Shown here: in pieces, positions 1-7,414 of the stretch
How the letters are laid out: the number at the start of each line of letters is the position of its first letter
Position numbering within the stretch: the first letter of the stretch is position 1
Origin: Dyella_A ginsengisoli
GTDB taxonomy: Bacteria > Pseudomonadota > Gammaproteobacteria > Xanthomonadales > Rhodanobacteraceae
DNA length: 64,000 nucleotides
Direction: 5' to 3'
Assembly (NCBI RefSeq): GCF_044904665.1
Contig: NZ_JADIKM010000003.1
Span: 558,001-622,000 of the forward strand
Program-made: the position numbers and the translations under genes
The notes under the pieces: generated by a model
Told to the model about the DNA's origin: nothing
What the model saw: the letters and a program-made list of their open reading frames with translations, nothing else
Databases searched by the model: none

Positions 1-1071
1 GTGGAGGTCCAGCGCGACGCGAAGGCAGGGAAGGTGACCGCAGGCGCTCAGAAGGCGCGGAGGGCTGCTTTGGATGCGAACAGCGCCGAGCGCATAGCCG
101 AGGAAAAGGCAGCGACCGAGCGGCAGCACGCGAGCTTCCGGGCTGTCTCCGGGCGCTGGCTGGCTGAGAAGCGCCCGACGTGGGCACCTGAGACCCACCG
201 CAAGGCCCGGCTTGTGGTCGATTCCTACCTCGTGCCCAAGATCGGCGACGCAGACATGCGCACGCTGGAGACCAAGGACGTGCGGCCCGTGCTGGTGGAG
301 ATGGCCGCGAACACGCCGCAGCTCGCACGCAAGGCGCGGCAGTACGTCGGCAGCATCGTGGACCACGCGATTAATGAGGGCCTGAGGGCTGATGAAAGTG
401 CGCTCAGGCTCGCCCGGATACTCCCCACGATCCGTAGCGGGCACATGCCGGCCGTGACGGACGATGACGGCCAGCTAGGTGAGGTCATGCGCGCTATCGA
501 TGCCCACGGTAACCGCGTGGTACGTGCGGCGCTGCTGCTGGCGTCGATGACGGCGATGCGCTCGGGCGTGGTCGCCAGTGCGCGATGGTCGGAGATCGAC
601 CTGGAGGCGGGAGAGTGGAGGATTCCCGGCAAAGAGCCGGACGGCAGCAACCGCATGAAGACCGGGCAGGACTTCACCACCTCGCTGCCGCGGCAGGCCG
701 TGGAGGCGCTGCGGGAAATGCACGCACGAACGGCCGGCGATGAATACGTGTTCCCGCCGCAGGCACGGCAGCAGACGCCGCATGTGTCCCGCGATTCGCT
801 TAGCTTGGCGCTGCGGCAGATGGGGTTCCAAGGCCAACACACCACACATGGCTTTCGGGCATCCCTGCGTACCCTTGGCCGCGAACGACTGGGCATTGAC
901 GTGGACGTGCTGGAGGCCCAGCTCGCCCATGCACCGAAGGATGAAGTGGAAGCGGCCTATGCTCGCGTGAAGTTCCGCGAGAAGCGCCGGGAGGTCATGC
1001 AGGCGTGGGCGGACTATCTGGACGAGTTGAGGGAAAGCGGGAAGGTGGTCCCGTTCAAGCGGAAGGCGTGA
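1..1071 (+). CDS. Tyrosine recombinase / prophage integrase (P4 type), 5' end outside window
   Basis: Site-specific recombinase that would integrate or excise the adjacent element. Only the central SAM-like core-binding domain (about residues 45-130 of the visible part) and the catalytic domain (about 155-330) are present; the N-terminal arm-binding domain of the P4 family must begin before the window. Catalytic residues are visible: Arg187 in AMRSG, His283 and Arg286 in HGFR, His310 in LAHAP, and the nucleophile Tyr320 in AAYAR. The catalytic domain therefore looks intact. The GTG at base 1 is unlikely to be the true start, because the reading frame is open to the edge. Its neighbours are phage-like, supporting a prophage or satellite element. 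Confidence 0.9.
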   Translation: MEVQRDAKAGKVTAGAQKARRAALDANSAERIAEEKAATERQHASFRAVSGRWLAEKRPTWAPETHRKARLVVDSYLVPKIGDADMRTLETKDVRPVLVEMAANTPQLARKARQYVGSIVDHAINEGLRADESALRLARILPTIRSGHMPAVTDDDGQLGEVMRAIDAHGNRVVRAALLLASMTAMRSGVVASARWSEIDLEAGEWRIPGKEPDGSNRMKTGQDFTTSLPRQAVEALREMHARTAGDEYVFPPQARQQTPHVSRDSLSLALRQMGFQGQHTTHGFRASLRTLGRERLGIDVDVLEAQLAHAPKDEVEAAYARVKFREKRREVMQAWADYLDELRESGKVVPFKRKA

Positions 1072-1078
1072 GGGCGCC

Positions 1079-1546
1079 TCACTGCGCGTCTATCCGCTCA
1101 TCTGTCGTTTTCGCGGGGGTTATCCACCGCGGGGGCAGCGCCCGAAGTCTAAACAGTGCATCGCCATGAGGATTGGGCAACTGTGGAAACACGTCCTGCC
1201 TCATCGCTTTCAGCAATATCGAGAGCAACTGGTCATGTCGCTCCGAGCTTCGGGATTGATTAGACACCGATGTCTCGCTAGCAAAAGCGTCGAGAGCGTG
1301 CAGCACAGCAGGTGGGGCAAAAAGCAGCATAGCGTTTACTGCGTCCGCGTAGCGGATGTGCGCCTCGTTTGATTCGCGCCCTTCCACTATCCCGGACAGC
1401 GCTCGGACGAATTCTTGATAGCCAGCTAGCCTCATTGCTCGCCAGCCGGCCTCCACTTCGCGCCGCCTCGTTAGAAAGAATGTCACGCCAGCCGCGATCA
1501 AAGCAGAAATGAGAGGCCCCAGATTGCTGATAAGGAAATTCGACAC
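1079..1546 (-). CDS. Hypothetical membrane-anchored protein
   Basis: A 155-residue protein of no family I recognise. Residues about 8-25 form one hydrophobic segment followed by RRRE, a typical single N-terminal membrane anchor with the rest in the cytoplasm. The remainder is helical and mixed in charge. It is transcribed opposite to the integrase and starts 8 bases after the integrase stop (convergent 3' ends). Small membrane proteins of this shape are common cargo in prophages. Coding status is likely but not certain. Confidence 0.5.
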   Translation of the reverse strand: MSNFLISNLGPLISALIAAGVTFFLTRRREVEAGWRAMRLAGYQEFVRALSGIVEGRESNEAHIRYADAVNAMLLFAPPAVLHALDAFASETSVSNQSRSSERHDQLLSILLKAMRQDVFPQLPNPHGDALFRLRALPPRWITPAKTTDERIDAQ

Positions 1547-1941
1547 CGGAAGCCCCCTGAGCCATGTACTCGGGGTGTTATTTCACAGACCGCCACGAGC
1601 ACACAAGCCGACCTAGTTCTAGTTCCAGCCGCGAGTCGTCTTCTGATGCGTCTTCCTGCCACAGCACCCAGCTGCCGCAGTGCCACCGTGTAGCCCCCGA
1701 AGGCTCCCGGGCCGACCACAGCAACCCGAGCCCGCGCCCAGCCCAAGACACATCGCGCTGCACTGAGTAACAACGGCCGAACATCCGCACACCGAAATGA
1801 ATCACAAGCTTTCCCCTGTAGTGCCCACCAGGATCGATGCCGCAGCGTGACGGGCAACCGCAGCGACGGTGCGGAAGGTATCGACAAACATAATAGGCGC
1901 AAGTCTAATAACGTACTGAATAAGCTAATTATTCTTTCCAA
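1547..1941. other. Intergenic stretch with AT-rich patch, no convincing gene
   Basis: I see no convincing coding region here; short open frames on both strands lack family resemblance or a good ribosome binding site. Bases about 1885-1945 are markedly AT-rich compared with the surroundings and probably carry promoter sequences for the genes on either side. Confidence 0.4.
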
Positions 1942-2016
1942 GTGTCAAGCGTTGACGATTCGCAACGATTGACCTTTGGAAACCTCTCCGGGGCATATAC
2001 CCAAGGTGTGCAAGCG

Positions 2017-2211
2017 ATGACGACAGACAAGGAATGTGAGGAGCGCGCCCGGCTAATGACTGAGGCGCGGCTCGCCCGGGCACGGGAGCTGCACCAACTG
2101 ACCACGAGCGGCTGGCAGAGGAGGGCACCGGCAGTTGCTGTGGTCGCGATGGGCGTTCTGGCAGTCATCTTCCTAGCGGCGTTCGCCGTAGTCGCCGCAC
2201 TGTGGTTTTGA
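2017..2211 (+). CDS. Small single-pass membrane protein, hypothetical
   Basis: A 64-residue protein if read from the ATG at 2017; an in-frame ATG at 1942 would add 25 residues. The first 40 residues are charged and helical (acidic and arginine-rich), followed by a long hydrophobic C-terminal segment (about residues 40-63) that ends the protein. This is the layout of a tail-anchored small phage or accessory membrane protein. I chose the inner start because the extra N-terminal residues look like random leader. No homologue recognised. Confidence 0.45.
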   Translation: MTTDKECEERARLMTEARLARARELHQLTTSGWQRRAPAVAVVAMGVLAVIFLAAFAVVAALWF

Positions 2212-2250
2212 TGGTCCCACAGGTCTGAGGCCCGCCCGTGCTCGGCGCGG

Positions 2251-2432
2251 CAGGGTAAAACAGGGAACCTAGGAAGAAGGGCGCGGCGCACGCCGAGTAA
2301 AACGCACAGCTTAGGACCGAGAGCGACCGGCGGGTCTCGCTGAGTGAAACCGGAAGCCTAGGAGGAGACCCCACGAGCAGGCATGGGCGCTGGTGAGAGG
2401 AGTAAAAGTGCCAGCCTAGAAGAAAGGGATAA
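2251..2432. repeat. Direct-repeat array 1 (GAGTAAAA...CCTAGGA units)
   Basis: Four degenerate units share the pattern GAGTAAAA, then 6-9 variable bases, then CTAGGANGAAG, then a GC-rich spacer. TAAAA (or GAAAC) cores start at 2256, 2298, 2345 and 2403, so spacing varies from 42 to 58 bases. A 41-base stretch at 2366-2406 recurs exactly at 3506-3546 in the second array. There is no convincing ORF and no cas gene nearby. The array ends just before the ribosome binding site of the HNH gene. Confidence 0.75.
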
Positions 2433-2477
2433 GCCGGCCCGCTATGATCCCTGAAGCGCCACACGGAGGCCGCGCCA

Positions 2478-3152
2478 GTGGATGGGTACCGGAGCAAAGA
2501 CTGGAAGAAGTTTAGGGATGAGGTCATCCGGCTTGACGGCGGCGCATGTTCCAAATGCAACCGCACGGCCGCTGATGGCGTTGTGTTGCAGGTGCACCAC
2601 AAACAGTATTTCGAGGGCCGGAAACCTTGGCAGTACCCGTACGACGCTTGCTTTACGCTTTGTAGCGGCTGTCATGCAGCAGAGCATGGGATTATCCCTC
2701 CCAAGTTTGGCTGGAGCTTCGCAGGCTGGGAAGACCTAGGCGACTTGGTGGGCAACTGCGACCTGTGCAACACAGCCATTCGCTATTCGTTTTTGGTCGC
2801 GCACAGCGACTGGCGCGCGATGGAGGTTGGCGAGGAATGCTGCGATAACCTCACGTGCACGCAGGTTGCAAGCAACTTCGCAGAGTCGCGAAGGCGTTTT
2901 GCCGGGCGTCTCAAGCGATTCGTGGATTCATCCCGGTGGGAACACTATCCCAGCGGAAAGCACCTCATCATCCAAAAGGGATACGTTGTCTCGATCCTCC
3001 CGGTGTCTGGAGGCTTTCGAACTTGGGTGAATGACAAGCAAGGGAAGGCAGTACACGAGAGCCTGTTGGATGCCAAAGCAGCGATCTTTGAGGCGATCGA
3101 TACGGGGAAGGTGCGCGCTTACTTTGCCAAGCATCCCCGCAGATACCTTTAG
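2478..3152 (+). CDS. HNH-type zinc protein, putative endonuclease
   Basis: A 224-residue protein with an N-terminal HNH/zinc module: Cys24-x-x-Cys27, His40-His41, and Cys62-x-x-Cys65-His66, the layout of McrA-like HNH nucleases. A second cysteine cluster follows (NCDLC near residue 95 and the GEECC segment), which may bind another zinc. The C-terminal 70 residues are a small mixed fold I do not recognise. The GTG start at 2478 follows a good GGAGG at 2465. In phage genomes such proteins are often homing or packaging nucleases; here the gene lies between two repeat arrays. Nuclease activity is inferred from the motif only. Confidence 0.7.
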   Translation: MDGYRSKDWKKFRDEVIRLDGGACSKCNRTAADGVVLQVHHKQYFEGRKPWQYPYDACFTLCSGCHAAEHGIIPPKFGWSFAGWEDLGDLVGNCDLCNTAIRYSFLVAHSDWRAMEVGEECCDNLTCTQVASNFAESRRRFAGRLKRFVDSSRWEHYPSGKHLIIQKGYVVSILPVSGGFRTWVNDKQGKAVHESLLDAKAAIFEAIDTGKVRAYFAKHPRRYL

Positions 3153-3488
3153 CCCTTCCTAGGGCGGCACACGGGGGCCACAGCGTTCACCCGCACCGCT
3201 GCCGTCATCCAGCAGACCCCGATCCGCAGAGACCAGGAAGGCCGGTACTGCCTGAATGATCTCCACAGGGCGGCGGGTGGGGAGAAGCGCCACCTTCCGG
3301 CCGAGTTCATCCGCCTGGGCTCCACAAAGGAGCTGGCCGCGGCTGTTTCCAATTATGGGGATTCCCATATTTCGCCCATAGACCTCTCCCGCGGCCGTTA
3401 CGGCGGCACCTACGTCCATGAAGACCTCGCCATCGACTACGCCGCGTGGATCAGCCCGGTGTTCAAGCTGGGGCTGCTGGGGGTTTAA
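3153..3488 (+). pseudogene. KilA-N domain remnant (phage antirepressor-like) lacking a start codon
   Basis: The frame that follows the HNH gene's TAG, without any shift, encodes a recognisable KilA-N domain: IRRDQEGRYCLNDLHRAAG, then RHLPAEFIRL, then RGRYGGTYVHEDLAIDYAAW. KilA-N proteins are DNA-binding phage regulators. No ATG, GTG or TTG precedes the domain in this frame after 3152, and the domain stops at 3486-3488 inside the first unit of the second repeat array, before the usual C-terminal half. It is most simply a remnant; stop-codon readthrough from the HNH gene is a less likely alternative. Confidence 0.7.
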
Positions 3489-3770
3489 CTGCAAACCTAG
3501 AAGGAAGACCCCACGAGCAGGCATGGGCGCTGGTGAGAGGAGTAAACCCTGCAACGTAGAAGGAAGGGCGCGACGCGGCTGCCGAGTAAAAGTTGCAGCC
3601 TAGGACGAAGGGCGCGACGAGGCTGCCGAGTAAAAAGCTCGACATAGGACCAAGAGCACCCACAGGGCTCACCGAGTAAAAACTGCAACCTAGGACGAAA
3701 GAGACCGCACGGCGCCCGCTGACACCCAGCGAGACGAGTAAAAGCGCCAACTTAGACGGAAGAACCCACC
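3484..3770. repeat. Direct-repeat array 2 (same family as array 1)
   Basis: Five to six units of the same motif family as array 1. Clear GAGTAAA cores have their T at 3543, 3587, 3631, 3677 and 3739 (spacings 44, 44, 46, 62), each followed by a CTAGG-, ATAGG- or TTAG-like core and GAAG. A partial first unit begins at 3484 and supplies the stop codon of the KilA-N remnant. The 41-base segment 3506-3546 is identical to 2366-2406. Phased direct repeats next to a ParB-domain gene resemble iterons or a partition site, but recombination sites between modules are also possible. Confidence 0.75.
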
Positions 3771-3868
3771 CGGACGCCACCGGGAACCGAGGAGGCCCCA
3801 GCGGCCACAGCGGTGCCTTGTCGTGCCCGTCATCCGAGCAACACCCACCACCACGAGACCACAGACGC

Positions 3869-4087
3869 ATGATTGATATAGACCCCCAGCAACTCGCCGC
3901 GGCCCTTGCCGTGGCCGAGCCGTTCCTGTTGCGCACCATCGCCATCGAGCTGCCCACCTTCGACCTGCTGAAGCAGATGCAGCGGAAGCTGGAAAGCCGC
4001 ATCCGCCGGGACACCAGTAACGCCGAGGTGATGAAGTACCTGATTCACACCCACCCCGAAGCGCGGGCGCTGGGCATTGAACATTGA
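3869..4087 (+). CDS. Small hypothetical protein upstream of ParB-like gene
   Basis: A 72-residue, mostly helical protein. The ATG at 3869 is preferred over an upstream in-frame ATG at 3818, whose extra residues are proline- and histidine-rich and lie in repeat-adjacent sequence. Its 3' end overlaps the presumed start of the ParB-like gene by 11 bases, suggesting co-transcription and translational coupling. I do not recognise a family. Confidence 0.5.
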   Translation: MIDIDPQQLAAALAVAEPFLLRTIAIELPTFDLLKQMQRKLESRIRRDTSNAEVMKYLIHTHPEARALGIEH

Positions 4088-4919
4088 GCAAGCGCTCCAG
4101 CGGCTCCAGTCGGCGGACGTGCAGATGCTGCCACTGGCGGAGCTGAAGACAGACGACACCTTCCAGCCCCGCGAGGTCCGCATGGTGCCCTTTCGGGAAC
4201 AAGCGGGAGTGGAGCGACGCAGCGAGGATCACATCGCCGTAATGCGGCTGGCGCTGGAGGCAGCGCAGGGCACAGAGCTAGAGCCCGTGCTGGTCGCCGA
4301 CGTGCAGGGAAGTCGGTACGTCGTCGATGGACACCATCGTTTGACGGCGTATCGCAGAGCCCAACGGGAGACCATTCCGGCCCGAGTGATGCCCATGGAC
4401 AGAGCGCAGGCCGTGCTGGTCTCCAAACTGGTCAACTGCGCCGGTCGGGCTCTTGAGATGCACGCGGAGCAGCGCAGGGATGCCGCGTGGCAGTACCTGG
4501 CGGCAGTGACCAAGCGAGGGGCCGTAAGCCTTCCCACGAGGGAATCCACGCGGACGGTCGGCGCACTCTTCAGCGTCAGTCACTCCACGGTCGCCCGGAT
4601 GCTCCGCAAGTTGCCCGAGGTGAACCCAAGGGACTGGAGCACCGCGGCGTTTGATCCCGGCACAGGATTTCCCCGATGGCGTTATGTCCGCGAGGCCGGC
4701 GCAGGCTGGCAAGACATGAAGGAGAGGTTGGACGTGGAACAGCTCACGCAGCACGAGGCTGAGAAGTTTGCGAGGAAGGTAGGCGCCCTGATCGAAAAGA
4801 CATCCCCCGAGGCCGTCCGCAGGGCGTGGCAGATGCTCGGCATCGAAGCGCAGCTGGAGGCGGTGAACGAGGACATGAGGGACTTTGCCGCCGACACCGC
4901 CGAGTCCATGGACTTTTGA
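4077..4919 (+). CDS. ParB/Spo0J-family N-terminal domain protein
   Basis: A protein of about 280 residues. The N-terminal half carries a ParB-like nuclease/CTPase fold, shown by LAELKTDDTFQPRE and the hallmark DGHHRLTAYRRA. A helix-turn-helix-like segment follows (TVGALFSVSHSTVARMLRKL). The C-terminal third is charged and helical. ParB proteins bind centromere-like sites; phage relatives also act as regulators or nucleases. There is no parA next to it, so a partition role is uncertain. The start is doubtful: TTG at 4077 overlaps the upstream gene, while ATG at 4125 sits directly before the domain. The neighbouring repeat array could be its binding site (inference). Confidence 0.75.
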   Translation: MNIEQALQRLQSADVQMLPLAELKTDDTFQPREVRMVPFREQAGVERRSEDHIAVMRLALEAAQGTELEPVLVADVQGSRYVVDGHHRLTAYRRAQRETIPARVMPMDRAQAVLVSKLVNCAGRALEMHAEQRRDAAWQYLAAVTKRGAVSLPTRESTRTVGALFSVSHSTVARMLRKLPEVNPRDWSTAAFDPGTGFPRWRYVREAGAGWQDMKERLDVEQLTQHEAEKFARKVGALIEKTSPEAVRRAWQMLGIEAQLEAVNEDMRDFAADTAESMDF

Positions 4920-4950
4920 GCAGAGCGGAAACCGCCTCACATAGACCACT

Positions 4951-5036
4951 GGTGTCTCAAACCATGTGTCTCATTGATACAGCAGCAAGCACTCCACGGA
5001 CCGCCGCTGCGGCCGCTGTGGTGTATCTCTGAGACA
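4951..5036. promoter_or_regulatory. Repeated TGTCTCA motif, candidate operator
   Basis: TGTCTCA occurs at 4953-4959 and again at 4967-4973 (14-base period), and its inverse TGAGACA at 5030-5036 within TGTATCTCTGAGACA. The segment between also forms an imperfect stem (GATACAGC with GCTGTGGTGTATC). Such direct plus inverted copies in the intergenic space before 5239 suggest a regulator binding site. The regulator is unknown. Confidence 0.35.
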
Positions 5037-5238
5037 CCGAAAGGGCGTGATGGCTCCGCCCACTGTCCCCATGGGGACAGCCCGCTAGAACCCACCGGGC
5101 CACCATCGGCCCCTTTCGTCCGTCGCGGCCACTCTGCCGCAGTACCCCCGGACGTACACCCCGACCAACTACAGAACGCCCATGCACTGCCCGCCCTGCG
5201 GACGGTGCCGGGCGCCATTGCATTCAAAGGAACAGCAG

Positions 5239-5784
5239 ATGAAAAAGCACAGGCAGCAGGCAGCCCCCCAATTCACCGCCGACGCAGACGGGAACCGATT
5301 GGCCCATATCGCACTAGCTCACACTCACGAGCGAGCCACCTTATACGCCGAGGACTATGAGCGTGTGCTCGCGCAGGGATTCTCCCCGTATTGGGCCATC
5401 GCCAGCACCGGCGGTCGTCATCGGTATGTACTGGTGCAGGCGCGATCACCATCCAACATCGGCCGCTCCCTCACTGTGGCTCGTTTGGTCGCACAGGCCG
5501 GAAAGGGCCAGCGCGTCGGCTACGCGGACGGTGATCGCCTCAACCTTCGCCGAGAGAATCTGGTCTTGGTCAAAGGTCCGGCAAAAGCAGCCGCGGTCTG
5601 GCTACACCCGAAGTCCAACAAGGCCACCAACAAGCCCGGTGCGGCCACCCCAGAAGCGCCCAACGTCCCACCCATCCCCTCGCCACCCCGAGCGCCATTC
5701 GCGCCGCGCGTGGTCGATACCGCGGCACTAGGTCAGCGAGTGCGGCAGCAGATGGCCCAGCAGGCCCGTGAGGTGACCCCATGA
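5239..5784 (+). CDS. HNH/AP2-like phage DNA-binding protein
   Basis: A protein of 181 residues from the ATG at 5239, which has AAAGGA 8 bases upstream; a longer frame upstream is probably not translated. Around residues 85-110 the segment VGYADGDRLNLRRENLVLV matches the end of phage HNH/AP2-type homing-endonuclease modules (DGDRxxNRRxNL), although the expected histidine before DGDR is absent. The C-terminal 60 residues are proline- and alanine-rich and look disordered. It overlaps the next gene by 4 bases (ATGA), so the two are probably translationally coupled. Catalytic activity is doubtful. Confidence 0.55.
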   Translation: MKKHRQQAAPQFTADADGNRLAHIALAHTHERATLYAEDYERVLAQGFSPYWAIASTGGRHRYVLVQARSPSNIGRSLTVARLVAQAGKGQRVGYADGDRLNLRRENLVLVKGPAKAAAVWLHPKSNKATNKPGAATPEAPNVPPIPSPPRAPFAPRVVDTAALGQRVRQQMAQQAREVTP

Positions 5785-6269
5785 TCACCTTCGACACGGT
5801 GAGGCCCGAAGTGATCCCCGGGCTGGCCCTGAGGCTTTCGCAGGCGGACCTTGTGGAGCTTGAGCGGCGCGGCTGGCGGTCCCCTGCGGATGCCATACGG
5901 GAGGCCGTAGCGGCTTCCAGTGAGGCGTTCACTGCGTCATGGGATGGCGAGGTCCGTGCGGTGTTCGGGGTCGCCGAGTGGCGCGGAGAGACGCCCGAGG
6001 GCATGGGGCGCGTGGGTATGCCGTGGATGCTGTGCGCGGCACCCCCGCCGCACGTCCAGATGACGTTTATGCGGATGGCAGAGGAGGTCATGGAACGATG
6101 GTCGCGCACCTTCCGCACCCTGATTGCGTGCGTGGACGCCGAGCACACCCGAGCCCGGCGGTGGCTGGTGAGCCTTGGCCTGCATCCGGTGAACGAGCAG
6201 CAGCACAACGGCTTCCCGGTCATCGGATTCATGCGCCACAACCCGCAGGGAGATAGTGCGAATGTGTGA
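5781..6269 (+). CDS. Phage protein resembling podophage internal virion protein A (GNAT-like)
   Basis: A 162-residue protein with the layout of the T7 gp13-like family, which has a GNAT-type acyltransferase fold: a short N-terminal region, AVFGVAEW and GMPWMLC strands in the middle, and the helix-strand segment ARRWLVSLGLHPV near the C-terminus. In podophages these proteins are carried in the virion or help in assembly. It lies directly between the HNH/AP2-like gene and a gp14-like gene, the order expected for podophage virion genes. The assignment rests on motif resemblance and context. Confidence 0.55.
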   Translation: MITFDTVRPEVIPGLALRLSQADLVELERRGWRSPADAIREAVAASSEAFTASWDGEVRAVFGVAEWRGETPEGMGRVGMPWMLCAAPPPHVQMTFMRMAEEVMERWSRTFRTLIACVDAEHTRARRWLVSLGLHPVNEQQHNGFPVIGFMRHNPQGDSANV

Positions 6270-6783
6270 ACCGGCGAGCATCACCATGGGCGTCATGGCG
6301 GTCCTGTCCGCAGGCGTGGCCGTGTACAACGCCAACCAGCAGAGGCACGCGCTGGAAGACCAAATGAAGCTGCAACAGGAGCAGACCGACCAAGGCGCGC
6401 AGGCACAGACGAACGATCGACTGAAGCAAGCCCGCGAGCAGCGCGCCGCCGCCCGTGCAGCATCCGCCGAGACAGGCGCGTCCGGTAACTCTGCCGATGC
6501 GGTCCTCACGGACCTGCTGATGCAGTCGGGCCGCGACGTGTCCCGCATCGAGAAGAACCGCGAGAACGGGCAGCTGGCGAACCAGCAGCAGGCCCGCAAC
6601 GCTTCGGCTCAGATTAACGGGCAGTTGGTCAGCGGCCTTGCGGGGGCGGTGGGTTCGGGCATCGAAGCGGGGAAGGCCATGCGGACGGATTACCAGAACT
6701 ACATTCCGAAGATTCCCGACGCCGGCCAGCATGCGCCTCCCACGGTCACCCTGGACCGACAGCGCTACATCATCGGGAGCTGA
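6262..6783 (+). CDS. Phage protein resembling internal virion protein B (gp14-like)
   Basis: A protein of about 173 residues. The start MCEPASITMGV followed by a hydrophobic stretch and a long glutamine/alanine-rich helical region is characteristic of podophage internal virion proteins of the gp14 type, which are ejected into the host envelope. I prefer ATG 6262 to GTG 6256 because the GGGAG at 6247-6251 is better spaced. It overlaps the preceding gene by 8 bases. The gp15/gp16-like genes and tail genes that normally follow are absent, so the module is a fragment of a phage genome. Confidence 0.6.
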   Translation: MCEPASITMGVMAVLSAGVAVYNANQQRHALEDQMKLQQEQTDQGAQAQTNDRLKQAREQRAAARAASAETGASGNSADAVLTDLLMQSGRDVSRIEKNRENGQLANQQQARNASAQINGQLVSGLAGAVGSGIEAGKAMRTDYQNYIPKIPDAGQHAPPTVTLDRQRYIIGS

Positions 6784-6982
6784 TACCCACCCCCGGAAAT
6801 TCCACAACATAAATTTCCGTCACCCCATCAAAGCAGATGAAAGCGCGCGCTTCCCCCCGTGCCCGCGTCACTGACCACGCGCGGGCGCGAGCGGGCGCCC
6901 ATCCACCACACCACATCGTCCGGCACCACCGCGGGCGTCCCGGCCACTCCGGGCGCCCCAGCGTGCCCAAGGAGCCCAGCGC

Positions 6983-7240
6983 ATGACTGCAACGGACCAG
7001 ACGCGCCCCGCGTCTTCCACCATCATCCGACTGCCTGAGGTGCTGAGCACCACCGGGCTATCCCGGCCCACCGTGTACCGCAAGATGAAGGAAGGCACCT
7101 TCCCGCAACCATTGAGGCTCGGCGCCGCTGCTGTGGGCTGGCTACTCCACGAGGTCGAGCAATGGATTACCACGCTGGCGGAAGCGCGTCACAATGGGAT
7201 GCCCGGGGCGGGACTCGAACCGAGCACGGCCAGCAGCTGA
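6983..7240 (+). CDS. AlpA-family DNA-binding regulator / excisionase-like
   Basis: An 85-residue protein with a winged helix-turn-helix of the AlpA/MerR-like type at residues 16-60 (LPEVLSTTGLSRPTVYRKM, then FPQPLRLG and GWLLHEVEQWI). AlpA proteins switch on integrase genes or act as excisionases for prophages and islands. The last 15 residues (NGMPGAGLEPSTASS) are the translation of a tRNA-3'-end-like sequence, so the original C-terminus has been reset by the attachment site. Together with the integrase this marks an integrated element. Confidence 0.8.
   Translation: MTATDQTRPASSTIIRLPEVLSTTGLSRPTVYRKMKEGTFPQPLRLGAAAVGWLLHEVEQWITTLAEARHNGMPGAGLEPSTASS
7200..7221 (-). other. tRNA 3'-end-like segment, candidate attachment site
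   Basis: On the minus strand this reads GGTTCGAGTCCCGCCCCGGG then CA: a T-loop (GTTCGAGTC), its 3' arm, an acceptor 3' strand CCCGGGC and a discriminator A. The complementary 5' half of the T-stem does not pair and no D or anticodon arm follows on the 5' side, so this is not a tRNA gene but a displaced 3' end, as left by integration into a tRNA gene (perhaps tRNA-Leu; inference). Confidence 0.6.
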
Positions 7241-7280
7241 TGCAACCCGCCGAAGCTGCCCGGCCTACCCAAGCGCAGCG

Positions 7281-7303
7281 TTTTGGGTATGGTTTTGGGT
7301 ATG
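7281..7303. repeat. Tandem TTTTGGGTATG pair
   Basis: TTTTGGGTATG occurs at 7281-7291 and 7293-7303, one base apart. Located 60 bases from the tRNA-like core, the pair resembles arm-type sites bound by integrase or excisionase in attP. Function is inferred from position only. Confidence 0.4.
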
Positions 7304-7414
7304 AAACGGCAAAGCCCGCGCAATGAGTCAAGATATAACAGTTAGTTACGTGGATAGTTGGGTCTCCCCTTGGCACCAATCGATGACTTCGGGACTCGCA
7401 GAGAGCTCCCGCAG

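Noticed and set aside
2251..3770. Possible CRISPR array
   Set aside because: Repeat spacing ranges from 42 to 62, the spacers are themselves related, and there are no cas genes or CRISPR-type palindromic repeats.
3463..4014. Minus-strand open frame through array 2 with repeated FLLG/FYS peptides
   Set aside because: It is a by-product of tandem DNA repeats; the corresponding frame in array 1 has different boundaries and no ribosome binding site or family match exists.
7200..7280. Complete tRNA gene on the minus strand
   Set aside because: Only the T-loop and acceptor 3' strand fit; the T-stem has mismatches at two of five pairs and no D or anticodon arm can be formed.
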